Translations under genes and position numbers: made by a program | Shown here: piece after piece, positions 44,362 through 56,200 of the stretch | Position numbering within the stretch: the stretch's first letter is position 1 | Layout: the number at the start of each line of letters is the position of its first letter | Source: Rhytidiadelphus loreus | Taxonomy: Eukaryota; Streptophyta; Bryopsida; Hypnales; Hylocomiaceae | Length of the DNA: 64,000 nucleotides | NCBI GenBank assembly: GCA_947034895.1 | Contig: OX344764.1 | Span: 64,647,348 to 64,711,347 of the forward strand | Direction: 5' to 3' | The notes under the pieces: generated by a model | Told to the model about the DNA's origin: nothing | The model's database searches: none | The model's input: the letters and a program-made list of their open reading frames with translations, nothing else

Positions 44362-46900
44362 ATCATGAAATTTTGTCATTCATGTTTCAATTCAACTTAC
44401 TTTAGATTGTACTTGAATTTTGATTTGACTTGTTATTTTTTTGAATGACAACAACTAATCAAAGGCATAATTGCATTCATTCTAATCACATATTATTTTT
44501 TATTTTTGCTATATTCAATTTTTTGTCTCATCCATGCAACTTTGAGACACCATGATTGCATACATTGAAATGGTTCAATTTTTCTAGTCTCCTTTGAGGT
44601 GCAACAAAACTTTTCACCCATCTTTGCGGCTTGAGGTGCAAAACTACAAGAATGGCTAAAAATCTTAATACAAGGAGAAGACAACTCAATGTAATTAAAA
44701 GTGCATGCAATCATGCCTTATTTTTATTCAAAAACAACAACAAGTTGAACAAAAATTCAAATACAATTTAGAGTGAGTCGAATTGAAAGATGGGCTAAAT
44801 GAATGGCAACATTTTATGGTTTAATAGATAACTCTAATGTATTCAAATACTAAATATTTTTCTTATAGTAATTTATGAACTATGCTTATTTTATGATAGG
44901 TGGGGCAAGTATAGAATTTCTATTCATTGTTCCTAAAATACCACACATTATCAATACCAGTGATTAGAATGACAAACACCCCTAATATATGATTATAAAA
45001 ATATAACTTAAGAAGACAAAATTCCTCATTTGCTATCTATTTACTTGAGTCTAATAAATCCCTTATAATTTAAGAAGACAAAAATTTGATCAAAGCAATT
45101 ACTACTTCTTTTCAGCTCATTGTTATTGTGAAAACTATGGCTTTATGAGAAAACCATGTATGAAAATTGATAGGGTACACATATCATTCAACCAATGGTG
45201 ATTAAATTATTTCAAAAACATTGAAAGGTGTACACATGTCATTTTTTCGTTGGTTGAAAAAATGAAACGGGTGCTTGTAACAAACCCCTACTCCATATTT
45301 GTATTTATCTTACATTGGTTTGGCATGCAAACAATATGGGTTATTTGAGATTTGTATGTGTATGTGTATGTATGTATAATTTGATTGGATACATATGTAT
45401 TCCATATGTATCCGTATATATTCCAGATATCATGTCGCTCCCCTTAGTGACACCACCTTAAGCTCACCAACAATGTTTCTTGTAGCACTTACTCCTAGTG
45501 ACACTAAGGGTCACGATCTCCTAACACATCATATGCCATACACCCACAATGTTAGATTTGAACTCTATAATGAGGTTCCCCATTCTTTTGTGACTTCCAA
45601 CCTTCATTTCCAACATTTAACCCCTATAAGATACCAAGCATGTCATTTGATGATATGGGGTAGAACTTCCATTGATGTCCAAGTACTCGGTGGCAGTACT
45701 ATTCCTCACCGGTACTAACCACCCTTAAATGGGACCCAACTCCCTACTAGGCCCAACCAAACTTATTTCAAAACTCACCTTGAAATTCATCAATCAATAC
45801 TCACCAATCAAGACTTATACCATGGCCTAGTGTAGAACGGGACACCAACCAACTACTATTAAAGAATGCACAAACACTCTATGGTAACACAAAAACTACA
45901 CTAAGGTCCCAACACCAACCTCACCGCTTGTAGACACTAAGCCTCACCATTATACCATTCGGGAGAAAAGAGCGGACCACCCCTCTTCATAATACTCTCT
46001 ATAGGATTCAACAAACCTTCCTTTTCTAAGGGTTTCTAAGAACATCCAAGATACTCTCCATCTTAGAAGACCACCTATTCCCAAGTTGTTTATTCAAAAC
46101 TAGGCTCCAAAAGATTCTTGAACTCTTGGCATAACTTTATACACCAAAATCCAAAACTAGAATGCAAGTCTATTTTCATAATTGACACTTTTTTTAGATC
46201 ATTGTGCACTATTCACTTTCCCTAATGCAACAAGTATTGAATTATGGCCCTCTAAAGGTCTGAGTCCTCCAGGAGAGTAGTTCTCATGAACTCCACCTTC
46301 TTGGAATGCCCATAACTTTTAGTTCACAATTCATCATCTCTTCATGAGCCTTAGCATTCTAGAAAGTTCGTCTCTTTAGCATTCCAACATTATTCAACTC
46401 AAAGGAATCCTCCCAAACTTTGGCTACCACATCCCACACCTCAAGACACGACCATGACATTGTCAACTTTGAGGGGCCATAATTTTTTACTCCCAACTTG
46501 GATCCTTGCAGTCTTTGTCCCCATCGACGCATCTTCTCACAAGCTTTTTAAACATGTGCCGCATGCCATCCAACTTGTTCCAATCAAAATTCTCTAATCC
46601 ATTGGGATTCTGAATTTCTCACACTTCATTATCTTGCAAGGCTTAGGGAGTCACCCCATTAGAAGATATTTGAAGCCTTTGGAAGATCGTTTCAACCTGG
46701 TTCCCATCTCATAAATTCCTAAAGCTCCCACTTACTAGATTCTTTGTAGAAAATTCAAGAATGCATCTCAAGAATGTTGATGATTGGTTCTCTAGGTTTG
46801 CCACACTATTCCTAAACTACCGAGTTATTAGAATTTGGCACTTACCATAAATCAAATTTACTATCAAATCTAACAAATATGAAATACATCTTCAAGAGCC
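44362..46900. other. No gene identified; 45.4-46.8 kb is less AT-rich
   Basis: From about 45400 to 46830 the composition is more balanced, with a 107-residue plus-strand frame (45395-45718) lacking any domain. Phrases such as CCATAACTTTTAGTTCAC and CCATAATTTTTTACTCCC repeat loosely, reminiscent of noncoding parts of old LTR elements, but no LTR pair or pol remnant is visible. 44362-45390 shows nothing, apart from a short TATG(TG) microsatellite near 45350-45380. Confidence 0.35.
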
Positions 46901-46904
46901 TCTT

Positions 46905-47560
46905 ATTGAGAGTGTTTTGGATAGAGAAGACAAGTTCTTTATCCAAGTAGAGTATTAGTACGTAAAACAATCCATGTGGGATATATAAATTAGGATTAGT
47001 AGGATCTCAACTACTTATATTTAACTCGAGAGCACAAACTTTATTCAAAATTAAATTTCAGACCTCACTTAGGCATAGTAGAATAAGTTTTTTTAGAAGA
47101 TTTTGAACAAATAAAAGTTGGTAAATCAATTTGAGTTTCATCTCCAAAAATCCATTTTAGATTTAAAGCCTCCAATCAAAAGTTATGGACAAAATTTCGA
47201 GAGGATGATTGAAAATGAAAACTTGAAAATTTCCCTTCCAACCCTTCTCTGAATTTTGTCCATAACTTTTGATTGGAGGCTCTAAATCTAAAACAAATTT
47301 TTGGAGATGAAACTCAAATTGATTTACCAACTTTTTCTAGTTCAAGTTTTTTTTGAAACTTATTCTACTATACCGAGATGAAGTCTAAAATTTCACTTTG
47401 AACAAAATTCCTAGGTTCTAACATTGACAATGAGCAATCAAGCTCTCATTTTCAAATTATCCCATATCTTTGAAGATTTATGATGGACAATGCATTTCAC
47501 TATAAAAACAATCTCTCTACTATTTGAGCTCACCAAGTTTCATTGAATTCAATTTTTATT
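46905..47560. repeat. Dispersed repeat shared with 61605-61860, split by a hairpin insertion
   Basis: The left part (46905-47022, e.g. CATGTGGGATATATAAATTA, GATTAGTAGGATCTCAA) and right part (47445-47560, e.g. TTTTCAAATTATCCCATAT, CATTTCACTATAAAAACAAT) align with 61660-61850, where the two halves are adjacent (AGGAGTTCAATC then TTCAAATTATCCCATATCC). The intervening ~420 bases here are therefore an insertion. Confidence 0.65.
47037..47412. mobile_element. Stand-alone hairpin module related to those in CACTA elements 1 and 2
   Basis: Arms of ~165 bases pair around a centre near 47225. The left arm has TTTATTCAAAATTAAATTTC, GCATAGTAGAATAAG, TTTCATCTCCAAAAATCC, GCCTCCAATCAAAAGTTATG and GACAAAATTTCGAGAGG; the right arm has the inverse. 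The core words TCCATAACTTTTGATTGGAG and GGAG(A/G)TGAAA are shared with the CACTA hairpins, but no CACTA termini or tRNA-like segment is present. It lies inside a repeat whose uninterrupted form exists at 61.6-61.85 kb. Confidence 0.7.
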
Positions 47561-49479
47561 TAGCCATCAATTAAGGTAAACTTGCCTATGACATAAAAAC
47601 CACCTAATGCAAACATCTAGAAACACCCCCATTACAATTTTACATCAATCCATTTCAAATTTTAGCTAATAAATGACATTAGGACTTCATTAGGATGGTT
47701 GGTGGCCAAAATCAATGCCTTGGGAGATGGTCATAGAGTTATTAGAGACTGTCATAGGAACCTTACACCTTTTTAGAGTAAACTTGTCAAACAAAGTTAT
47801 TTTTTATTTCTTCAATGTGATGGCCATGTTACTAGATCTTATATCCATGATAGAAAATGTTATGACTGATTTGGGTGGTAAGATGGCCATTATGGAAACA
47901 CTTTTGGCTAATTTGGAGTAGTCTACATACTCTTTTGAGCTAATTTTAGTTGATGTCATCATTCCTCACATTTGTCTTTGTGTGGAAAAAAATCTGAATT
48001 TTTTGGCAAATTACAACACATCAAACCACTCATTATGCCTGGTCATAGGCATGTTTACTTTAACTCCTTCAAGGTAGATGGTCAAATGAAAGATGGTGAA
48101 TGGACTCAATCAATTTTTTGTATTGTCCTTCATTTTTAATTAACTTATGTTGACTTTGCTATTTATATACAATAAATTCCTTATTTAATGTGGCAATGTC
48201 TCAACCGTGTCAAATTCAATTTTACAGAAACCAACAATGAAGGTGGGCTTATGGGGGCATTTGATGGCCTCATATCTCTTCTAATGGCAATGTCTCCCTT
48301 GCTCACCAAGGTGGCATAGGCACACCTTCGAATGAAGGTCGTGACATAATATTCAAATCCCATAATTTATTCCGTATTTTATAGTGTTGATGGCGATCAA
48401 CGTGATGGTTTACTTTTTTAATTGGAGAGGGGGGAACTAAGATCAATGGCTCTTGATTCTTCCAAAAGGAAGAGGAGAAATTGAAACTTACACATGTTTG
48501 CCACTTTGGGGCTCATTGTCATTGTAGCTCTTAAGAAGATTTCTATTGAACAAAAATTGTGGTTAATTGTGGTGAATGGCTTACATATATGAAACAAAAT
48601 TTAGAGATTAATGAATTAGATTTTGGTTCCCTCACAAAGATTGAATTTCTCAATCCAATCTAAATAAGTAAAATTCCATTTTGTATGTCAATTTTTTATA
48701 AAATAATTTGAAGTGTCTCTTGAAATATAAATAGAATTGTATGTGTTTCTAATTGGTTCTAAGACTTTGAGACTGACAAAGTAAATAATAAATTTATTTT
48801 GTTTTTAAAATTAATAAGTTTAAATCATAAACCCTAACAAATAATGCACACATCCAAAAATAATAATTTTGGGGACTAGATGTTAAGCACAACAAAAGAT
48901 CATATGAAGTACAATGATTTTCAAGAGTTTCTGAGCATGAAAAATTGTCACATCTAATTTAAAAATAAAAAACTTTCAATAAAATTTGAATAAGTTGTGG
49001 AATAAACAATGGAAAACTTTGTCCATAGTTAGGATCGAGTATCAAAATCCTTAAACTTAAATTAAGAGTATTAAATTTATTTATTTTAAATTTAAGAAGA
49101 AAAATAAAATTTGGCACTTGTATAGATTTTTTAATTTGATTGAATAAATAGTAAAGCATGAAAGTCTAAATTCAAACCCAATCAATTGATACTAAATCAT
49201 TCTCTATTTTATTCAATGACCTTCTTGTAGATTAGCTTTGGACATAATTATTAAAACCAAGGCAATAGTAAAATTTGTTTCTAGGGAAGTCTTTTATAAT
49301 AGGGTTGTCTCTAATAAGCCTACAACTATATCAAATGAGTCATTGCAACCTAATATAAGAAGAAAATATGTTCCTTTAAACCCGTAAACAAATATTCTTT
49401 CCTCACAATATTCATCTAATTACTCAATTTGGTTCACTCCACTCTTAAGAGCCACAAGGGTAAGTTATCTCCCAAATTG
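47561..49479. other. Intergenic DNA, nothing identified
   Basis: Short frames at 47715-47921 and 48181-48363 show no domain. No repeats are supported. Confidence 0.45.
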
Positions 49480-51600
49480 ATTTTTCCATTCTTTTAATCT
49501 TTAAGTCCTTTTCAAATCGGGTTCACCAACACTGCAGTCTCTTTGGTCTTTATTCTTTCAGAATTGGTTCTCACTGCTTTAGCTACCAACTTTGGTCTTA
49601 TCAACATTCCCAACCACTAGAGAATCTTCCGCCACCAACTTGAAACTAACTTCTCTCACATCACAAATCTTCACTAAATTCTCCCTTTTGCAAAATGGAC
49701 ACTTCTTATAGTCTAACTTGGATTTACTTATTTTAATACCATTTGACTCCATTTAACTCACAGCTCAATCACTGCTTAATAGACCGACTAGGAATTTTAA
49801 AACAAACAACCTTCAAACTTCACCGAACCAGTTTGGTTAAGCCTTCAAGATGTTGTGCATCCTAGAGCACATGCAAAAAAAATCACAAACCAAAATTGGA
49901 CACACATATGCAACCACAGTCAGCAAACACCCCGACTTGGAATACATTCTCACATAGACACGCATCAATTCAGCTTGAACTCATATCATATTACCAAATT
50001 GGCAATTAAATCATTGTTTACAATTTTATATTTTTCATAATCTAATTGGATACACTCCAAAACTACATCATCTAATTACTCCAAATTGGATATTATCACT
50101 TCTCTTCACCATTTAACATTAACACCATTAGGAAATTTCTAGCTTATAATTTTCACTCAATCTAATCTCAGAAATTTCCTCCATACTCTGCAACATTTTC
50201 AACAACCTGCAACTCCTCCAACTGGGAATTTATTCCTTCTCCCCATGTGAAATTCTAAGTCCTTCTTTAACATTTGACTATCACAACATTAGAACTCAAA
50301 ACTTCCACCATCATATCAACCTTCCGATTTGGAGATTCTATTTGCTATCACAACAATTCTAACTCTCTGAAAGCTCATGCCAAATCGGACACCACTCTAT
50401 AACTCCCAATTGAACTCACAGGCAATATCTACTTGGATTCCTGTAGCTTCACAAACTCTTCAACTTCCGGTAGTTACCAAATTCAACCACAATCAACTGT
50501 TTAGCAATCACTGTACTTCTTCAAATGGGCGATTAACTCTTACAGCAACTCACCATCCTTGGCACACACTCCGATTAGGAAAACTTGACTTCTCCCAATT
50601 GATAGTCTCTATAATCTTCATAACTATCCCATTTTGAACAAAGCCATGCCTAGCATCCATGCTGACAGATTTAGCTTTCCAATTAGGACTCGCATACATA
50701 GTCAAATAATCATCAACTAGGACGCACACACAACCAAGTAAAACCCACTTGGCAAAACACACACACACAAGAAAATAGAAATACACAGCTCCTACTTGGC
50801 TGGGACACGACTGGACTCTCTCGCAAACGGTCCACAAAAATGACTAAGAAAATCAACCAAATAGGAAACCACAAACCAACGGTTGCCAAACTCCAAATCG
50901 GCCTGCTAACCGCCACCCAAAACAACCAATTTGGAACTGCTACGACAATTGCCGCATCCTCCACAAACCGCACTAACTTCTGACTTGGTTGACCACCTTC
51001 TCCGAATTGGAACAAAACTTACTAACTTCAAGACAATTGACAGCCCTATTTGGAAAAATAAACACCTGACTCATTAATTGGCTACCAGCTCATCACCCAT
51101 TCGGGATCAGACCAGACAACCACTCCTTCCAATTAGGAATCCTCTTATCACATCAAAAGACATCCCATCCAATTAGGTGTGGTTTCATTCTTCATTCACT
51201 CACCATTCCAACTTGGTAAAATGACAATTGGCTAATAAGGTCATTCATCTCCCATTTGGACTACAGACTCAATAGAAAAATCATTTAAGAAAACACACTC
51301 CAATTTGATAAAAATATATACAAAAGTACCAAATTGGTAAACAAACACCACAAAAACATGACAAAAACATTTTAAAAATCTTTAAAACATACACAAAAAA
51401 CAAAAGTTGTATGACCAACTAGGTGATCTACACTTCTTTTGGTCATTAGATGGAATAGTACAGACTCAAGTATTGTACAAAGGATCTCAATTTGAATTTG
51501 AATTTGCAAGGTTGTAAGTAATTTAATGGAATCATTTTTGCTTTGTTTCTTATGCAACTTTCAAATTGGATGAATTGATGATCAACTTCAAAACTCCATA
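49480..51600 (-). repeat. Field of dispersed CCAANTTGG-like words (copy B, opposite orientation)
   Basis: Over about 2.1 kb, words such as CCAAATTGGA, CCAATTAGGA, CCAACTTGG, CCAATTTGG and CCGAATTGG recur every few tens of bases, for example near 50086, 50886, 50929, 51003, 51060, 51138, 51170, 51210, 51331 and 51563. The base composition is the complement of copy A: C/A-rich here, G/T-rich there. This is consistent with the same type of element inserted in the opposite direction. Minus-strand frames at 50550-50837 and 50713-51015 read through it without any domain. Smaller patches of the same words occur near 57060-57220 and 58450-58580. Confidence 0.45.
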
Positions 51601-51622
51601 TTTCTTATTCTACACTGTCCTT

Positions 51623-51901
51623 TGTTAGTGATAACTTTGATTAATTTAAAATATGTTAGTGATAACTTTGATTAATTTAAAATATGTTAGTGATAACTTT
51701 GATTAATTTAAAATATGTTAGTGATAACTTTGATTAATTTAAAATATGTTAGTGATAACTTTGATTAATTTAAAATATGTTAGTGATAACTTTGATTAAT
51801 TTAAAATATGTTAGTGATAACTTTGATTAATTTAAAATATGTTAGTGATAACTTTGATTAATTTAAAATATGTTAGTGATAACTTTGATTAATTTAAAAT
51901 G
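51623..51901 (+). repeat. Tandem repeat, 31 bp x 9, perfect
   Basis: Nine head-to-tail units, each beginning TGTTAGTGATAACTTTGATT and ending AATTTAAAATA, with no differences visible apart from the last base of the final unit. Such identity implies very recent expansion or ongoing homogenisation. It contains no start or stop signals of note. Confidence 0.95.
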
Positions 51902-52077
51902 TACCACAATATATCCAAATTTAATGAGAATTTTATAATTTCCAATTACTTATGATAATTATTGAGATGAACTATTTTTTTGAGAGTCACTGTAACTATC
52001 ACTAGTAATATTTGATTAATACTTTGAAATTTGTAAGGTGAAGACGATATGTCATTTAGTTTTGGTAAGAAATGTTC
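51902..52077. other. Spacer, nothing identified
   Basis: AT-rich spacer between the 31-bp array and the short P-like element. Confidence 0.4.
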
Positions 52078-52081
52078 TTTA

Positions 52082-52649
52082 CCCCCTAAACGTCTAGATT
52101 CATCTCCAAAATTGACGATTTGAGAAAAAACATTATAAACTACAATTTGGAAGAACATTTTGGAATTGGTATACAAATGAAAGATGTAGATTTTGATTTT
52201 TGAATTCTATCCGTACGGTTAGATCTACTAATGCTATCACCAATCTTTTTCTATAAATTTTGGGAAAAAAAAATTCAGAATTCCTTCTAAATCCAATTAC
52301 AAGTAAAATATTATCATTTTTTGAGTAAAACTTGTTGGAATGGATTTGAAATAAAGTTCTCTTCATATGGTGATTTTTTGAAATTTTTGTGACCTTTACA
52401 TCTTTGACCTCATTTTTACACATCTAGTTTTGAACAATCAATGCAAATTGACTACTTGACATACTTCCACATTTGTAATTTTAGAAATGTATATATTCTA
52501 GTAACACCAAATCCAACCAATGGATAGGACAACAACTTGATAAAGTATCACCAAAAATTAGGATGACTTTCATCCAAGCAAGAATGAGACAGAAACAAGG
52601 ATCTGAATTTGTTTATCGTCCAAAAAATGGACGTCGGAGCGCTTCAGGG
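52082..52649. mobile_element. Short P-like element (568 bp)
   Basis: The left end is CCCCCTAAACGTCTAGA after TTTA (52078-52081). The right end is the inverse, beginning CCCTGAAGCGCTCCGACGTCC, before TTAA (52650-52653). An internal CCGTACGGTTAGATCTAC block (52210-52227) matches the CATACGGTTAGATTA landmark of the 22102 copy. It is shorter than other copies and probably internally deleted. Assignment rests on end similarity, flank and that one block. Confidence 0.5.
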
Positions 52650-52653
52650 TTAA

Positions 52654-52919
52654 ATGTTTTTTCTTTTACTCTTTTTGTTTAGAATACTATATTTCTAAAA
52701 AACTAATAATTGTTGTTTTTCTATAGTGCTAACTGAACTGAAGAATACTATAGTTTAACATAAGTTAATTACATTTATGATGAATAATTAACATTTTTCA
52801 AGAAAATGATTTCAGTCATTTAAATACTCGTTTAAATAATTTTGCATTCCTTTGTAAAGAACTTATTTTTTAGAAATGAATTTCAACTCCTAGAATTTCA
52901 ATTTCATTTTCATGAAACT
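52654..52919. other. Spacer, nothing identified
   Basis: No supported features. Confidence 0.4.
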
Positions 52920-53453
52920 ATTGTTTGGCATTTTGGCTACTAAATGGATGAAGATTGGATGAAGGTGATTGATTGACTATTGAATGGATAAAGATGTCTA
53001 TTTGGTTGTTATATGGATGAAGATTGAATGAAGGACTATTGAATGGATGAAGATGTCTATTTGGCTACTAAATGCATGAAGGTTGTTCTTCAACTACTAA
53101 ATGGATATAGATTGTTGCTTGGCTATTGAATGGATGAAGTTTATTGTTTGGCTATGATAAGGATGAAGATTTTTGTTTGGCTATTGAATGGATGAAGATT
53201 GTAATTTGATTACTAAATGGATGAAGTTTGAAGTTTGTTGTTTGGCTATTGAATGGATGTAGATTGTAGTTTGGTTATTGAATGGATGAATATTGGTATG
53301 AATATATTCTAGATGAAGTTTGTTGTTTGGCTACTAGTTTGGCTATGGATTGGTACATATATATTTTGGATGAAGTTTGTTGTTTGGCTACTAGTTTGGC
53401 TATGGATTGGTATGTATATATTTTGGATGAAGTTTGTTGTTTGGCTAAGGATT
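52920..53453 (+). repeat. Degenerate GGATGAAG-rich tandem region with 57-bp units
   Basis: TTTGGCTA(C/T)TRAATGGATGAAG words repeat every 30-40 bases from 52930 to 53290. From 53281 the pattern turns into better-defined 57-bp units (GGATTGGTACATATATATTT, TGGATGAAGTTTGTTGTTTG, GCTACTAGTTTGGCTAT) in about 2.5 copies up to 53448. Confidence 0.8.
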
Positions 53454-53610
53454 GGATGAAGATTGATACGGATATATATTGGATGAAGATTGGTACGGAT
53501 ATATATTGGATGAAGATTGGTACGGATATATATTGGATGAAGATTGGTACGGATATATATTGGATGAAGATTGGTACGGATATATATTGGATGAAGATTG
53601 GTACGGGTAT
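53454..53610 (+). repeat. Tandem repeat, 27 bp x ~6
   Basis: Units start GGATGAAGATTGGTACGGAT at 53454, 53481, 53508, 53535, 53562 and 53589 and end ATATATT. The period is a multiple of three, so all frames on both strands stay open and give false nine-residue-repeat peptides. The array merges leftward with the degenerate GGATGAAG region. Confidence 0.92.
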
Positions 53611-56157
53611 CATATTCTTGGTCCACTCTGCATCCTCATATTGATGAGTGTAGCATAACTTAGGATACCCCCAGCCAGCGAGCCTTTTGATATGGACTCA
53701 TCAATGAGCCCTCGCTACTCAAAGCTTTAAGGGACTGAGCAACTGAATGGACAACATTTACTCAACCCACACCCCATCATTTTCATCATCAATGGGGTGG
53801 GGGTGAAAATGCTCGCTCCCTTCAGTTTTTAAATTTAAAAAAGAAATAAAAAAGGAGAGAAAAAGAGCATGGGTTTGCGTTATAGACTGTGATGGAGGGT
53901 GAGGATGCTGGGGACCCAGTCAGGTTGGTGCCCTTGGGGCTTTCTAATGTGGGATAAAGCTTAGTTTTTAAGGTAGGAGGTCCAGGGCTATTTTTATTTG
54001 GCTTTCTTGTGCCAGATTGCAGCACTGGGAAAAAATAATTTGGCTAAAAAATGGCAAAAAAAAATAGTGAAGTTTTTTGCAAGAAAACTTTGAATTGCAA
54101 AAGAAAATCATGGATGAAATTGTAAGATTGTAGATGAAAATAGAATTAGAGACGTGTGGTATGTGCAAATGTGATATTTTCTATCCAATATTTGGATGAA
54201 TGTCAAAATTTTATATTGCCACTTTGGCACTTCATAAAAAATGAAAAATAAAAATAAAAATCCTGAGGAGGTTTATAAATCACCCATTTATGAGCTAAAA
54301 CTGAATTCTGGCAAGGTGATTGATCTTCAGTAAATTTTTGTTGAAAGGCAAGTGGAAATGGCATCTAATCCAAGTCGTTTCATATTTTTTGAAGCTTTGT
54401 GGAATTGGTTATGAATTTTTGAAGTTGAAATGGCATAGAGCTCAAATTTGAGGAGGTGGGCAATTTTAGACTTTGTGCACTTTTAGAACCTCCTAACTTA
54501 ATGTAATTTGTACCCAAATTTTGTCATGACACCTTCGTGGAATATCTCAATGCCACCACCACACCCACATCTACACTCAAAAAAACATTGGATGCATTGG
54601 CAAATTAGGCTAAATGGGCTAGAAATCGAAAGTGGTAGATTGACCCTTCATTGTCGGGGTTTTCACCCTCATGGCACTATAGTAGTGGAAAACATGTCAT
54701 GATCGAGTGGTCTAACTTGGCATAAAATGTCAAGTTAGACTAAGTGCAAGTCTAAAGTGCAAGTCTTAAAGTTTAGTCTACACAAATATATTTCCACTAG
54801 TAAGTGTGAAAAGCACCATTTTTCTTAATTTACTAGCTACTTGATGGAAAAATTTGGAAGATTTGAATTCATATTTGAGAAGTTGGGACAACAAGAGTGT
54901 TAGTTTTTTGTGGCAACTAAAATACTACTCTCCATAATTTTGTTTTCCAAAATGCCTCTTGCCTACCCCCAAAAACAATGTCCGATGTGCTTGCTCCTAA
55001 GAAGATTTGATGTTATAGTCTTAAATTTCACAAGTACTTAATTTCATTTTTGATATTTTGTTTAAAAACAAAAGGATCACCAAAATATCATAGTTTGTCA
55101 TTAAAAGATGTAGTCAAATACGTCAATATTGCACTCAAAATGTGAGTAGCAAACATCTCCCCTATCATTTGTTGCAACTGCACAAAGATGTAACTATATG
55201 TGGAAAAATTCTTTGGATTTGAAGAAATCCTAGTAGGCTTAATTTGATAAAAATTAATTATAGGTGGTGGTTTTGAGTACATAGATTGACTATGTGCTAT
55301 TTGCTCAAGATCACCAATCATCCATCATTCCCACTTTAACCATAATTCTTCAAAGTTTATAGATTCTATTGGAATTTTGCCATTGCAATTGTCATTAGTA
55401 TCTCATTGGAAGAATGAATTACCATTAAACTTACAAGGCCTCATATATTTATTATCTATTTTTTTAATTAAAAAATATATAACAATTGCAAGCTCTAAAA
55501 AGTTAAAATCCATCTTCTAAAGTATTTATTGAGTATTTTTCATTTGTAACTTTTGTTCAATTAAATTTAATATTATAAATGATTATTTTTCAGTTGATTT
55601 TTTTTCCAGTTTGTAAGATTATTCTAATACATATTACAATTGATGTAGTTTTCTTCACATCACACTTTTTTAAAAATTGAATGGGTTTTTTTCTACAATT
55701 TTTTTGAAAAAATATAATTTGTATAAATAGATTTATTTATGAATCAAAGGAATCAAAATCTTATCAATTAATAGTTTAAATTAGGATATTTTAACTTGAT
55801 AGAGATCATTTGACTTGAACAATATAGCTTGGGGTGTTGAAGGTGTAAAACCTAAAATAATTCTTTTAATATTTGTAATTATATTGTAATTTTCTTCTTG
55901 TACCTTGAGAAGAATTTTCAATTTTTTTGAATTTGTATATGATTTGCAAATTTATTTTTATTTTTCGCTATAAATAATTATAAAAATAATATTTTTCATA
56001 TCAATAACTAGGATATTTTACATTGATTACGTTGATTATATTGATAGTAATCACAAAGTCTTATGTCTTTAAAATATTAAAGTAAAACTTCTATATGATT
56101 TAAAGCCAAATTGATATTAGAAACAATGTTTGATTATATGGTTGTTGAAATGGTCTT
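53611..56157. other. Intergenic DNA, nothing identified
   Basis: A CCCCATCATTTTCATC...GGGGTGGGGGTGAAAATG segment near 53770-53810 is partly self-complementary but short. No gene is supported; the frame at 54508-54702 lacks recognisable content. Confidence 0.4.
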
Positions 56158-56200
56158 TTAACCCCTAAAGCCCAAGTAAGCAATTTTTGGGCACTATCCA
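56158..56200 (+). mobile_element. Solitary P-type left end
   Basis: TTAA (56158-56161) followed by CCCCTAAAGCCCAAG. The first nine bases equal the family P terminus. I could not find a matching right end within the next 1-1.2 kb, so this may be a truncated copy or chance. Confidence 0.35.

Noticed and set aside
45395..45718. 107-residue plus-strand frame as a host gene fragment
   Set aside because: No domain, no splice signals of note, and surroundings look like decayed repeat.
51623..51901. CRISPR-like array
   Set aside because: Repeats are directly adjacent with no spacers, in plant nuclear DNA.
53275..53644. Open frames of 105-120 residues with nine-residue repeats
   Set aside because: Produced by the 27-bp tandem period, open in several frames and both strands. 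No start context or domain.
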